DNA of 64,000 nt, taken from contig NZ_BJDN01000014.1 in the NCBI RefSeq assembly GCF_005405165.1, positions 1 to 64,000 of the forward strand. Reading direction: 5' to 3'. This stretch comes from Loigolactobacillus binensis (GTDB lineage Bacteria > Bacillota > Bacilli > Lactobacillales > Lactobacillaceae). Below are positions 1 through 8,483 of the stretch, piece by piece (position 1 is the first letter of the stretch; the number at the start of each line of letters is the position of its first letter). The notes beneath the pieces are model-generated. The model ran no database searches, was not told the DNA's origin, and saw only the letters and a list, made by a program, of their open reading frames with translations. Made by a program: the position numbers and the translations under genes.

Positions 1-165
1 ATTGAAACCGCGAAAGCTAATGGTTTGGATCCCCGGCAGTATCTCGAATACCTGCTTGATCAATTAGGGCAACTACCCGTTTTTCCAACTGAGGAAGAAC
101 TGGTAGCTTGTTTGCCATGGCGACAAGTGCCGGACAAAAAGGTTTGGCGTGATCAACAAGCGTAG
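1..165 (+). mobile_element. IS66-family transposase, C-terminal fragment
   Basis: The first 54 codons of the window are open and end at TAG (163-165). The stretch ETAKANGLDPRQYLEYLLDQ (residues 2-21 of the fragment) matches the conserved C-terminal tail of IS66-type transposases as I remember that family. The gene enters from outside the window, so it cannot be told whether the upstream part is intact. A strong inverted repeat follows 25 bases later and probably ends transcription of the element. No other IS66 accessory ORF is visible here. Confidence 0.6.
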
Positions 166-190
166 CCCATTGGCTAATTTAAAACTAAAC

Positions 191-240
191 AGCGCTACTG
201 ATTCGAACCAAAAAGTTTCGGATCAGTAGCGCTTCTTTTG
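191..240 (+). terminator. Hairpin after the IS66 fragment
   Basis: AGCGCTACTGAT (191-202) and ATCAGTAGCGCT (222-233) are perfect inverted arms, and the stem extends inward with TCGAA/TTCGG-like pairs. It is followed by TCTTTTG, a weak T tract. It may be a terminator or an element end. From 241 to 465 I see no gene or further signal. Confidence 0.5.
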
Positions 241-465
241 ATTACGGTCGTTTATTGGGTGCTTACTTTGCAACTACAACTAGTCATGATGAACCAAAAA
301 AGCTTTATCTGCTTCCTCAATGGAGGTGGACAAAGTTTTTTTGCTTGTATTTGTGATGCAAATTTAACCCTAAATTCAGCATAATGCTGACCGACATATT
401 GATGACGTGAAATAATTTAACTCAGTGATCAAGTGCTAGGTGCTGATTGAGCGTTTTGTTCGGCC

Positions 466-705
466 ATGGCCATTTTTAAGTTCATTCAGAAGAAAGGGTT
501 TCAAGGTCAATATACGATTGTTAAAACCTATTGTACCTCTATTCGTAAAGGACGAACGCACAAGGCAACGATTCGCATTGAACACACTGCTGGTCTTTCA
601 GCTCAAGTTGATTGGAAAGAGGAGATGACGCTTTGCAGCAAGGAAGACAAGCCCTATCATTTTAATATTTTTCTGTATGTCTTGCCTTATTGTCAAGAGC
701 CGTGA
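466..705 (+). pseudogene. IS21-family transposase (IstA) remnant
   Basis: About 75 codons read FIQKKGFQGQYTIVKTYC followed by a segment with IEHTAGLSAQVDWKEEMTL and PYHFNIFLYVLPY. These motifs resemble the start of the catalytic core of IS21-type IstA transposases, including the Q-V-D-W motif that carries the first catalytic Asp. The similarity stops abruptly at YVLPY and a stop follows at 703-705. There is no IstB ATPase gene and no N-terminal DNA-binding part in frame. It is therefore a dead internal fragment. From 706 to 836 I see only a possible TACAAT -10 box (780-785) for the next gene. Confidence 0.6.
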
Positions 706-836
706 AAATGTAGGTTTGGGCGTGCGGACAAATAATGGGATGGTATCAAAAAAATTGGATTGTGTGATTCTGATAATGATACAATACTATCAGGATTAGA
801 TTACTTTTTAATTTGCTATTTAGATGGGGGAAGTTA

Positions 837-1922
837 ATGAGAGTCAAAAGAATTACTTGGATAGATATCGTGCGTGCGGTGGGGATGGTGCTGATCATAA
901 CTGGCCACACTTTATTTACGTACCAGTTCTCATACTTTGCACGGGCTATCTATGCGGTACACGTACCGATTTTTTTTATTTTATCTGGTTATTTGTTTCG
1001 TAAGAAACCACTTAAAAAGCAAGTACGTAATTTATTTAGTAGTTTGCTTTTGCCTTATATCTTCACAGCCGGTGTCATTGTAGTGCTTTCGATTTTGATC
1101 AATAAAACGGCATTGCATGACTTAACGGTCTTTGCGAGTCTCGGACCAAGCCGAGCTAGTGTTCTCGCTGGTTTATACGGAATCGGTACTGCAACAAGGT
1201 TGACGTTCTTAAATAATCATCCAATCATAGCAATAGGCGCTATTTGGTTCTTGTTAGCTATGTTTGTTGGTAGCGTCATATTTAATTTATTGCAACATCT
1301 TGTTCCGGAAGGAAGGCATAAGTTAACGATACTTTGGATATTGTCGATCGTCTTGTTAGTTATTAGTACTCAAACGCAGTATGGATTGTTGCCATGGTCA
1401 CTCAATGCCGGTCTCATGAGCGTTATCTTTTATACATTTGGGTATACCTTACACCAATATAATTTTTTTGACGCTATTCCGCTTTGGTCGGTTGGCTTGG
1501 GCGTTATATTATGGGGTTTGTCTGCTTGGAGTGGGTTTTTCTATGTTAATGTGGCACATGCTGATAATTTGTTGCTTGCTGTATTAGGCGCTTTTGGCGG
1601 TAGTATTGTTGTTTGCTGGCTTGCGCAGCATCTGACCCAACCGCAAGTCGTTAAAGTATTATTGCCATTTGGACGGTACTCTTTAATTGTTTTGTGCGCA
1701 CATATTGTTGATTTGGATATACTGCGCATCGGTTTGAGTATTTACGCGCATTTAGCTACAGTTGGTTTGCCGTTGTTAGGTACTGCATTGGCAATTATTT
1801 ATCGAATAGCATTCGCAAGTATTTGTGTTTACTTCGTGCCTAAAATGCCATTTGTGCGTCACTTCTTTTTGAATAAACAGTATCCATTTAGACGGCCAGA
1901 TAAAATAGTAAAAATTGCTTAA
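837..1922 (+). CDS. Membrane acyltransferase, acyltransferase-3 family
   Basis: A 361-residue polytopic membrane protein that probably transfers an acyl (often acetyl) group onto cell-surface polysaccharide or wall sugars. The N-terminus WIDIVRAVGMVLIITGHT (residues 8-25) is the hallmark first helix of acyltransferase-3 proteins, with the catalytic-type His at position 24. About ten hydrophobic segments follow. An upstream in-frame TTG (813) exists, but the ATG at 837 has GGGGGA seven bases before it and fits family N-termini. It lies between IS remnants and a polysaccharide region, so surface glycan decoration is the likely role. The acceptor cannot be read from sequence. Confidence 0.75.
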   Translation: MRVKRITWIDIVRAVGMVLIITGHTLFTYQFSYFARAIYAVHVPIFFILSGYLFRKKPLKKQVRNLFSSLLLPYIFTAGVIVVLSILINKTALHDLTVFASLGPSRASVLAGLYGIGTATRLTFLNNHPIIAIGAIWFLLAMFVGSVIFNLLQHLVPEGRHKLTILWILSIVLLVISTQTQYGLLPWSLNAGLMSVIFYTFGYTLHQYNFFDAIPLWSVGLGVILWGLSAWSGFFYVNVAHADNLLLAVLGAFGGSIVVCWLAQHLTQPQVVKVLLPFGRYSLIVLCAHIVDLDILRIGLSIYAHLATVGLPLLGTALAIIYRIAFASICVYFVPKMPFVRHFFLNKQYPFRRPDKIVKIA

Positions 1923-1941
1923 TCAAGGAAGTTCAGATAAA

Positions 1942-2098
1942 ATGTCGTTGTTTGAAAATGTTAAGCAAATATTGATTCTTTGTTGAATATAGAAAATGGA
2001 TAGCCGATGAGCAGATGGAAATTATATTCTTTGATAAATTTGAGTCTAACCAGAGTGATGAACAGTCAGATAATGATGACGTGAACTTTGATGTTTAG
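1942..2098 (+). pseudogene. Possible frameshifted small gene
   Basis: An ATG at 1942, ten bases after AAGGAAG, opens MSLFENVKQILILC and stops at 1986. The next frame (+1) stays open from about 1975 to a TAG at 2096 and reads KWIADEQMEIIFFDKFESNQ then an acidic tail. Together they look like one short acidic protein broken by a single-base shift. I do not recognise the family. Chance is a serious alternative. Confidence 0.25.
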
Positions 2099-2141
2099 TT
2101 GGAACAATAGAGGCTATTTACGTCTTTTTGTATTGCTAAAA

Positions 2142-2546
2142 TCAGTTATTTAACTTAAATATGTACCACTTACTAAAAAAGTAATTAGCCACAACAACGA
2201 CCACATTATCAACGATTTTCGTCAATACAGGATTGGCGTGTAAAACGGATATACCCAACCACATCATGAAAACATCCATGATTAATGATAAGATACGGAA
2301 AAAGAAAAACGAGCTCATCTCTTCGATTAGGGCGGTGAAACCATGAGTTTTAGAGGAGAATACCCAAATCTTATTAGTAACGTAAGCAAATAGTACAGAA
2401 AGAAACCAAGCAATGATATTAGCGACTTGGTAATTCATTATTGGATTAAGTAGGGCAAAGACAATAATATTGATCAGCGTAGTTAAACCGCCAAAAACTA
2501 AATAGCTGATGACAGATCGATATTTTTTTATTAATTGAATGATAAT
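2142..2546 (-). CDS. GtrA-family membrane protein with non-canonical start
   Basis: GtrA-like proteins are small four-helix membrane proteins thought to help move undecaprenyl-phosphate-linked sugars across the membrane. The reading frame extends well upstream of its first ATG (2438): residues YLVFGGLTTLINIIVFAL, the typical first helix of the family, are encoded at about 2515-2460 without any ATG, GTG or TTG before the in-frame TGA at 2552-2550. AAGGAG (2558-2553) lies six bases before ATT (2546-2544), so initiation at ATT, or at the ATC three bases further on, is the likely start. That gives about 134 residues, normal for the family. It is divergent from a GtrB-like glycosyltransferase, its expected partner. 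A start-codon mutation is the alternative. Confidence 0.7.
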   Translation of the reverse strand: MIIQLIKKYRSVISYLVFGGLTTLINIIVFALLNPIMNYQVANIIAWFLSVLFAYVTNKIWVFSSKTHGFTALIEEMSSFFFFRILSLIMDVFMMWLGISVLHANPVLTKIVDNVVVVVANYFFSKWYIFKLNN

Positions 2547-2688
2547 GATTCACTCCTTAGTTTGACTAGATAAATTTACCTGTAACTCCGCGTAGTGTCA
2601 ATCTTACATAAAATTTTATCAGTAAAGCCTTGATGTTAACCATCATTTCTACGATAATTGGCTCTAGATAGGTTTAACGGAGGATAAA

Positions 2689-3621
2689 ATGACAAAGAAG
2701 CTTTCATTAGTTGTACCATGCTTTAATGAAGAAAAAACGGTACCACTTTTCTATGCCGCTTTACAAGATGTGAAACCAACTTTACGTGGTGCTGAGTTGG
2801 AATATTGGTTTGTCAATGATGGATCTGAAGATGGAACACTTGCTATTTTACGCGATTTACAGCAAAAAGACCCCCAACAAGTCCACTATATTTCGTTTTC
2901 GCGTAATTTTGGTAAGGAGGCAGCGCTGTATGCAGGTTTGCAAGCCACTACCGGCGACTATATTGCAGTGATGGATGCGGATCTGCAGGATCCACCAGAA
3001 CAATTGGCCGAAATGATGGCGGGGATCGAGGATGAAGGCTACGATGTTGTCGGGACGCGGCGAATTGATCGTGGTGGGGAACCGATGATTCGTTCCTTTT
3101 TTGCGAATACTTTTTATTGGTTCATCAACAAGATCTCTTCGACGCCGATCAAAAATGGTGTGCGTGATTTCCGTTTAATGACGCGGCAGGTGGTGGATGC
3201 AGTTTTGTCCATGAGCGAATATAATCGTTTCTCCAAGGGTATTCTTAGCTGGGTTGGGTTTAAAACCAAATACTTAAGTTACGAGAATCGCGATCGGGTT
3301 GGGGGCAAAACTTCTTGGTCGTTTTGGAAATTGTTGCGCTATTCGATTGATGGGATCATTGACTTCTCTGACGCCCCCCTGAATTTAGCAACTTTAGTGG
3401 GCTTCCTTTCCTTTTTAGTTTCACTGATGGGCGTTGTTTTTGTCATCACGCGTAAAATTATTTATGGTGGTTCGGTTACCGGCTGGGCTTCGATGGTGTC
3501 GATTATTTTAATGATCGGCGGGCTACAATTACTTAGTTTAGGTATTCTAGGCAAATATATTGGTAGTATTTACTTGGAAGCAAAAAAACGGCCGATTTAC
3601 ATCATTAAAGAGAAAAAATAA
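2689..3621 (+). CDS. GtrB/CsbB-like bactoprenol glycosyltransferase
   Basis: A 310-residue family 2 glycosyltransferase expected to charge undecaprenyl phosphate with a sugar at the inner membrane face. The GT-A fold is clear: SLVVPCFNEEKTV near residues 6-18, FVNDGSEDGT (41-50), and MDADLQDPPE (95-104) with the metal-binding Asp-x-Asp. The DPM1/GtrB-type RNFGKEAAL segment is at 72-80. Two membrane helices follow at about 230-295. ATG has CGGAGG upstream. With the divergent GtrA-like gene it makes a standard pair that decorates teichoic acids or other wall polymers; the third, polymer-specific transferase is not nearby. A terminator follows. Confidence 0.85.
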   Translation: MTKKLSLVVPCFNEEKTVPLFYAALQDVKPTLRGAELEYWFVNDGSEDGTLAILRDLQQKDPQQVHYISFSRNFGKEAALYAGLQATTGDYIAVMDADLQDPPEQLAEMMAGIEDEGYDVVGTRRIDRGGEPMIRSFFANTFYWFINKISSTPIKNGVRDFRLMTRQVVDAVLSMSEYNRFSKGILSWVGFKTKYLSYENRDRVGGKTSWSFWKLLRYSIDGIIDFSDAPLNLATLVGFLSFLVSLMGVVFVITRKIIYGGSVTGWASMVSIILMIGGLQLLSLGILGKYIGSIYLEAKKRPIYIIKEKK

Positions 3622-3648
3622 ATCCGTTTTAAACTAACTTTAAAAAAC

Positions 3649-3676
3649 AAACCGCGCAATTTGTGCGGTTTTTTGC
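3649..3676 (+). terminator. Intrinsic terminator after the GtrB-like gene
   Basis: AACCGCGCAA and TTGTGCGGTT form a stem with one mismatch and end in a run of six T. It separates the glycosyltransferase from the next operon. Confidence 0.75.
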
Positions 3677-3803
3677 TAAACTAGGTAATGTCGGTTTTAT
3701 CCGATAAAAATAGTTCTATATTAATTATTGTGCCAATGGGTGTAACAAATAGTGTGCGTGCAATTAGTTAATATATTGATTTCAGAAATAAAGGAGAATA
3801 ACA

Positions 3804-4427
3804 ATGCGGATGAGTAATTCAGTGCAGGGGGAGCTTTCATTTGGGGAATTTCTTTTAGCCTTGGTGCGGTATTGGTACATATGGGTAATAACAGCATTGG
3901 TCGTAACGGCAGGGGCTTTTGTTTGGGGAAAACGAACCGTGGTACCTGTTTATACTGCGGATAGTACCTTGATGATCTATCACGCTAATAGTAGTCCCGA
4001 TCAATGGCGCTCTGATATAACGGCAATGTCATCTTATCGGGATTTAGTGACCAGTAATGCCATTGTTCAACCGGTCCAAACGCGGCTAGAAAAGGTAACT
4101 GGTTACCAAGCTGATCAGACAACTTTGGCTGCAGGAATCAGCACCTGGGTCTCACCCAATACGGTTAATCTAAAGATCAGAGCCCAGGGAAGTAGTCCTA
4201 AACTGGCAGCGCAAACAACTAATTTGCTTGCACGCTCAATTCGGCAGCATTTGCCCCAATTAGTGCCAGATAGCGGTACGATCCGAATTATTGAACCTGC
4301 AAAAGCAAAGCGTGCTGCCTTATTAAATGGTCAGCAGGTGGCTAAATTAACTTTAGGCGGCTTTGTCTTTGGCTTATACTTAGGCATTATTGCTACATTT
4401 GTTTACACAGTCTGGCGTAATAATTGA
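3804..4427 (+). CDS. Wzz/CpsC-like polysaccharide chain-length regulator
   Basis: A 207-residue protein with the Wzz topology: a short cytoplasmic N-terminus, a first membrane helix at about residues 22-42 (YWYIWVITALVVTAGAFVW), an extracytoplasmic domain, and a second helix at about 182-203. A segment like YTADSTLMIY just after helix 1 is usual in this family. It would set polymer length and, in Firmicutes, normally works with a BY-kinase, which is not encoded here. Start ATG 3804 has AAAGGAG upstream. It is the first gene of a three-gene operon with a polymerase and a flippase. Confidence 0.75.
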   Translation: MRMSNSVQGELSFGEFLLALVRYWYIWVITALVVTAGAFVWGKRTVVPVYTADSTLMIYHANSSPDQWRSDITAMSSYRDLVTSNAIVQPVQTRLEKVTGYQADQTTLAAGISTWVSPNTVNLKIRAQGSSPKLAAQTTNLLARSIRQHLPQLVPDSGTIRIIEPAKAKRAALLNGQQVAKLTLGGFVFGLYLGIIATFVYTVWRNN

Positions 4428-4440
4428 GGAGGCTGGCAAG

Positions 4441-5634
4441 ATGTTGACAAAATCGACTGCCAGTCGGATCACCGCAACTGGCGTCTACTTGACGGGGTTT
4501 GGTTTATTTTTTAGTTATGCTTTTTTTGCGACTTCAATGTATAACGATTATTTACCACCTCGTTTTGAATTAATCGTTTTAGCGCTTGTTTTACCTTTGC
4601 TATTAGGTAAGATCTTGGCGTTTGACCATTATCAACTGGGCCAGTGGCTACTAATTCTGACTGGTTTAGCGTTGATTGCCGTGGTTGCGCGAACTTCGGG
4701 GCGGTACATTTTACTAGCCGTCTATCTGCTAGTGATCGGTGCGCGCCGGGTTTCTTTTGAACGGATCGCCCAGACTGCCCTATTAGTTGGTTTAGCAACG
4801 TTTGTTTTGATTTTTGCGTCATCTTTATTAGGATTAATTCCTAACTTGCGCTTTATGCGTGCTGGAACCTATCGCAATTCTTTTGGGATTCAATACCCAA
4901 CTGATTTTGCGGCCCACGTTTTATACTTATTATTAACTTACGCCGCAGTAAAAAAAGGGCGTTTTCAGTGGTACGATTGGCTGATCGGCGTAGTGGCCGC
5001 TTGGTTTGTACAAGTTTATAGTGATGCCCGTTTAGATACTATTTTGATTGGGATTTTGTTAGTGCTATTATTGGGTTATCAATTGATTCGTCATGGCAAG
5101 CGCCTAGCAATTTGGCTCAGCTGGATCAGTATTGGGGCAATGCCATTAGGTGCTGCCCTGTCACTTGGTTTAAGCTATTTTTACGATCCGAAAGTTAAAT
5201 GGTTAGCGGACTTGAACCATTTGTTATCTTCGCGTTTGCAATTAGGTCGGGAAGCTTTTAATCGTTATGACCCGAAATGGTTGGGGCAAGTGGTCCAAGT
5301 TAACGGTTGGGGTGGTACCGAAGGCTTTAAAAAGTTTACTGGCCAAATTGCGCAGAGCCAATATTTTTTTATTGATTCATCTTATTTAACGGTATTACTT
5401 AGCTTTGGTATTATTGTGGCGGTAATTTTACTTGGCGGTTATGTCTGGTTTATGTGGCGTGAAGTACGGCAGCGTGATTATTTATTACCGTTGTTGATCG
5501 CGGTAACTGCGATTAGCTGTATTATTGATCAGCATTTACTTGACTTATCTTATAATATTTTTCTTTTGGCGTTGTTAGCGGACACCGAAAGTTTTGCTTT
5601 ACCTGCTACTGCTTGGAAACGAGGAATTTCATGA
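4441..5634 (+). CDS. Wzy-like polysaccharide polymerase
   Basis: A 397-residue, very hydrophobic protein with roughly ten to twelve membrane segments and a large loop in the C-terminal half. The stretch RNSFGIQYPTDFAAHV (about residues 143-158) resembles the conserved motif of lactic acid bacterial exopolysaccharide polymerases. It would join repeat units at the outer membrane face. The chosen ATG is preceded by GGAGG; an in-frame codon at 4390 inside wzz was rejected. It begins 13 bases after the wzz-like gene and overlaps the flippase gene by four bases (ATGA). Wzy proteins share little sequence, so assignment leans on topology and context. Confidence 0.7.
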   Translation: MLTKSTASRITATGVYLTGFGLFFSYAFFATSMYNDYLPPRFELIVLALVLPLLLGKILAFDHYQLGQWLLILTGLALIAVVARTSGRYILLAVYLLVIGARRVSFERIAQTALLVGLATFVLIFASSLLGLIPNLRFMRAGTYRNSFGIQYPTDFAAHVLYLLLTYAAVKKGRFQWYDWLIGVVAAWFVQVYSDARLDTILIGILLVLLLGYQLIRHGKRLAIWLSWISIGAMPLGAALSLGLSYFYDPKVKWLADLNHLLSSRLQLGREAFNRYDPKWLGQVVQVNGWGGTEGFKKFTGQIAQSQYFFIDSSYLTVLLSFGIIVAVILLGGYVWFMWREVRQRDYLLPLLIAVTAISCIIDQHLLDLSYNIFLLALLADTESFALPATAWKRGIS

Positions 5635-7046
5635 AAGTCGTAAAAAATTATCTCTATAATGCCGGTTATCAGGTGTTTTTATTGCTAGTACCGTTGATTA
5701 CGACACCCTATATTGCACGGGTGATCGGTCCCACTGGTGTGGGGATCAACGCCTTTACTAACTCGATCATCCAATACTTTGTTTTATTTGGGAGTATCGG
5801 TATCAATATGTATGGTAACCGTGAGATTGCTTTTTACCGTGACGATCCGAAAAAAATGACCCAATCATTTTGGGAAATTGAATTATTACGCTTTAGCGCG
5901 ATTATTTTAGCCGAATTAGTTTTTTTTGCTTATCTGAGTTGGACTTCTAAATATCATGAATACTTGTTAATGCAGTCCTTGTTGATCACAGCAGCGGCAT
6001 TTGATATTTCTTGGTTTTTCATGGGCCTTGAAGATTTTAAAACAACAATCATGCGTAATATGGTCGTTAAAGTCATTTCAATTATTCTGATTTTTACTTT
6101 TGTCAAAACGGCGCAGGATCTTGCGGTGTACATTTTAATTATTTCCGGATCACAACTATTAGGTAATTTAACCTTGTGGCCGTTTTTGCGCAAGCATTTA
6201 GTGAAAATGAATTGGCGTAAATTGAATTTATGGCCGCATTTACGGCCAGCACTAGTCTTATTTGTTCCCCAGATCGCCACACAGATCTATTTAGTTCTAA
6301 ATAAAACTATGTTGGGGCAGATCACTGGCGTAACGGCCGCTGGTTTTTTTGATAATTCTGATAAAATTATTAAAATGGTTTTGGCTGTGGTGACGGCTAC
6401 TGGGACCGTTATGTTACCGCGGGTGGCCCACACCTTTGCCAAGGGGGATAATGCCCAAGTACAACGCTATCTTTACAGTTCATTTGATTTTGTAACGGCG
6501 GCATCAGTACCAATGGCGATGGGATTAGCTGCGATTGCGCCTAAGTTTGCAATTTGGTTTTTTGGGGCAAAATTTGCGGCGACAAATACGTTGATCATGT
6601 TGGAATCACCGGCAATTTTGGTTATTGCTTGGAGTAATGTGCTGGGGATGCAATATTTAATGCCAACTAATCGTAACCGTGACTTTACAGTTTCAGTTAC
6701 GGTCGGAGCCATAGTCAATTTAATTCTAAATATTCCGTTGATCACTTTCTTTGGGGCAGCGGGGGCAGCTATATCCACTGTGATTTCAGAAGCTAGTGTG
6801 ACGATCTATCAATTGTATGTGGTGCGTAAGGAATTGACTTTACGACATTTATTCACCGATATTTGGAAGTACTTAATTGCCGGATTGGCCATGTTTACTG
6901 TGGTTTACTGGTTAAATATTACCCGGCCATTTAATTTGGTCTGGTTGTTGATTGAAATCGGTGCCGGGGTCATTATTTACGGTATTTTGATTGTTATTTT
7001 ACGGGCGAAGATTCTTAAACAAGTACAACAGCTATTACATCGCTAA
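5631..7046 (+). CDS. Wzx-like polysaccharide flippase (MATE/PST family)
   Basis: A 471-residue membrane protein with about fourteen helices and the N-terminal pattern YNAGYQVFLLLVPLITTPYI followed by ARVIGPTGVG, typical of lipid-linked oligosaccharide flippases. It would move undecaprenyl-pyrophosphate-linked repeat units outward for the polymerase. The start overlaps the previous stop (ATGA at 5631-5634), implying translational coupling. It ends the operon, and a strong terminator follows. No glycosyltransferase or priming enzyme is in the operon, so the repeat unit must be made by genes elsewhere. Confidence 0.85.
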   Translation: MKVVKNYLYNAGYQVFLLLVPLITTPYIARVIGPTGVGINAFTNSIIQYFVLFGSIGINMYGNREIAFYRDDPKKMTQSFWEIELLRFSAIILAELVFFAYLSWTSKYHEYLLMQSLLITAAAFDISWFFMGLEDFKTTIMRNMVVKVISIILIFTFVKTAQDLAVYILIISGSQLLGNLTLWPFLRKHLVKMNWRKLNLWPHLRPALVLFVPQIATQIYLVLNKTMLGQITGVTAAGFFDNSDKIIKMVLAVVTATGTVMLPRVAHTFAKGDNAQVQRYLYSSFDFVTAASVPMAMGLAAIAPKFAIWFFGAKFAATNTLIMLESPAILVIAWSNVLGMQYLMPTNRNRDFTVSVTVGAIVNLILNIPLITFFGAAGAAISTVISEASVTIYQLYVVRKELTLRHLFTDIWKYLIAGLAMFTVVYWLNITRPFNLVWLLIEIGAGVIIYGILIVILRAKILKQVQQLLHR

Positions 7047-7052
7047 GCAGAT

Positions 7053-7089
7053 ACAAGCCATGACTAACGCAGTCATAGCTTGTTTTTTT
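7053..7089 (+). terminator. Intrinsic terminator after wzx-like gene
   Basis: ACAAGCCATGACT and AGTCATAGCTTGT pair with one mismatch around a short loop, followed by seven T. Confidence 0.85.
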
Positions 7090-7278
7090 AGTTAAAAAAT
7101 ATATTTAAGTTATTGTATCCATAAGATTAAATATGAATATTATGTGAACTTTCCAAGGCAAGTCAATGAATGCGGTTTACAATGTTATTTATTAGCCGGT
7201 ATAATAAATTATACATTATGAATACTATAAAGTTTTAAAAACAAATTAACCGAATTAACTAAGGAGAGTGAAGCGCTC

Positions 7279-7680
7279 ATGATCAAATTATTCACACAAA
7301 CAAGTTGTAATTCTTCTCGTAAAGCACGGCAATGGCTTCGGGATCACGATGTAAAATTTGAAGAACAAAATGTGGGTAAAAAGGCGCCTACAGTAGCCGA
7401 GTTAAAACATATTTTGAGTTTAACCGAAAATGGTTTAGATGATATTATTTCAACACGGTCACGGGCCTATCCTGAAGTTGCTGACCAAATTCCAGATATG
7501 TCATTTAATGAAGTTTTAAAATTACTTTGCGAACAGACACAATTATTACGCAAGCCAATTATTGTGACGGAAAATAAAGTTCAAATTGGCTTTAATGACG
7601 ATGAAATTCGTAAATTTGTACCACGGCATATTCGGCGGTTAGACTTCATGCAAGCGATGATCAATGCGGCCGAAATTTAA
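7279..7680 (+). CDS. Spx/ArsC-family regulator with CxxS active site
   Basis: A 133-residue thioredoxin-fold protein of the Spx/ArsC family. Spx binds the RNA polymerase alpha subunit and reprograms transcription under thiol stress. The redox motif here is C-N-S-S (Cys10, Ser13) rather than the CxxC of canonical Spx, so it cannot form the usual intramolecular disulfide. The Spx-type loop LLRKPIIVTENKVQIGF (89-105) with Arg91 and the Gly are kept, which argues for an Spx-like rather than arsenate reductase role. Cys84 could serve as an alternative partner. ATG has AAGGAGAG upstream. Monocistronic, with a terminator after it. Confidence 0.8.
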   Translation: MIKLFTQTSCNSSRKARQWLRDHDVKFEEQNVGKKAPTVAELKHILSLTENGLDDIISTRSRAYPEVADQIPDMSFNEVLKLLCEQTQLLRKPIIVTENKVQIGFNDDEIRKFVPRHIRRLDFMQAMINAAEI

Positions 7681-7697
7681 TAAGGTATTTAGCGGTA

Positions 7698-7728
7698 AAG
7701 TCGAGCTAAGGGGCAGCGCGGCTTTTTT
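7698..7728 (+). terminator. Weak terminator after the Spx-like gene
   Basis: AAGTCGAGCT (7698-7707) and AGCGCGGCTT pair imperfectly around AAGGGGC-like loop bases, followed by six T. Confidence 0.5.
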
Positions 7729-8046
7729 ATTTTAAGGTAGAAAAAACTACTTGCTGCAGTGGTGAGCAGTGCAAAATACAATGATCGGGTAGTCTAGGTT
7801 ATTAAATTAGTTCTTTTGTGGCCAATGCGAATAATCCGCTTGAACTGACTAATAAAGCTTTAGCTTAAAATCTAACATCTATATGTTAGGTTTATCGACT
7901 TGAAAATTAGAATTGGTTTTTAATAACAAGTTACTAAGAAAGCCCTAATCTAACGGGTTAACGGTTGTGCTAATTTCTAGATATGTTATGGTATAGCCAA
8001 TAGATAAATGACAAGCCATTACGTCAACTAGAAAGGAAGACCTTAT
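7729..8046. other. Gap without recognised gene; one palindrome
   Basis: No ORF with a credible start is present in these 318 bases. A perfect palindrome CTAACAT-CTAT-ATGTTAG (7872-7889) could be an operator or a small hairpin. A ribosome-binding site AAAGGAAG (about 8032-8039) serves the next gene. Confidence 0.4.
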
Positions 8047-8286
8047 TTGTTAGCTACCCGCACAATTTCTGATTATGAACTGTTACAACACTTTAAAAGT
8101 TTCTTATTAGATCATCGCCAGCAAGTTAAAGCTTACGATTCTGTTGAAGAATATGTTCAAAAACAGCAACCTAAGTTGACTACGTTCACACATAGTCAAG
8201 CCCGGATACCTAAGCATTATAAGCGGGTCATTCGTCAATTGACGCCACAAGATTTTGTTCAGATCGAACAACAAATTAATCATTGA
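8047..8286 (+). CDS. Small uncharacterised protein, paralog of the next gene
   Basis: A 79-residue soluble, mostly helical protein of unknown function. It starts at TTG with GGAAG about seven bases upstream. Residues SDYELLQHFKSFL (8-20) and KRVIRQLTP are nearly repeated in the neighbouring 80-residue protein, so the two arose by tandem duplication. I do not recognise a domain. It has its own strong terminator, so the two copies are separate transcription units. Confidence 0.65.
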   Translation: MLATRTISDYELLQHFKSFLLDHRQQVKAYDSVEEYVQKQQPKLTTFTHSQARIPKHYKRVIRQLTPQDFVQIEQQINH

Positions 8287-8290
8287 TTGG

Positions 8291-8325
8291 AAAACTCGGT
8301 GTGCCGGCACACCGAGTTTTTATTT
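8291..8325 (+). terminator. Perfect palindromic terminator
   Basis: AAACTCGGTGTGCC and GGCACACCGAGTTT are perfect complementary arms without a spacer, followed by a T-rich tail. Confidence 0.9.
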
Positions 8326-8483
8326 GGCCAGCAGTAAAAGTAATGGTTAAATGAGAGTGGCTTAAGAATCAATTGATAGGAGCTTAAGATTCCATGATAA
8401 TGTCAACAGATCACTTGCTATGTTTAAGCGATCGCGTTACGTTAAAGGTGTAGAAAACAATTGATTAAGGGAGGGTTTTTAAT

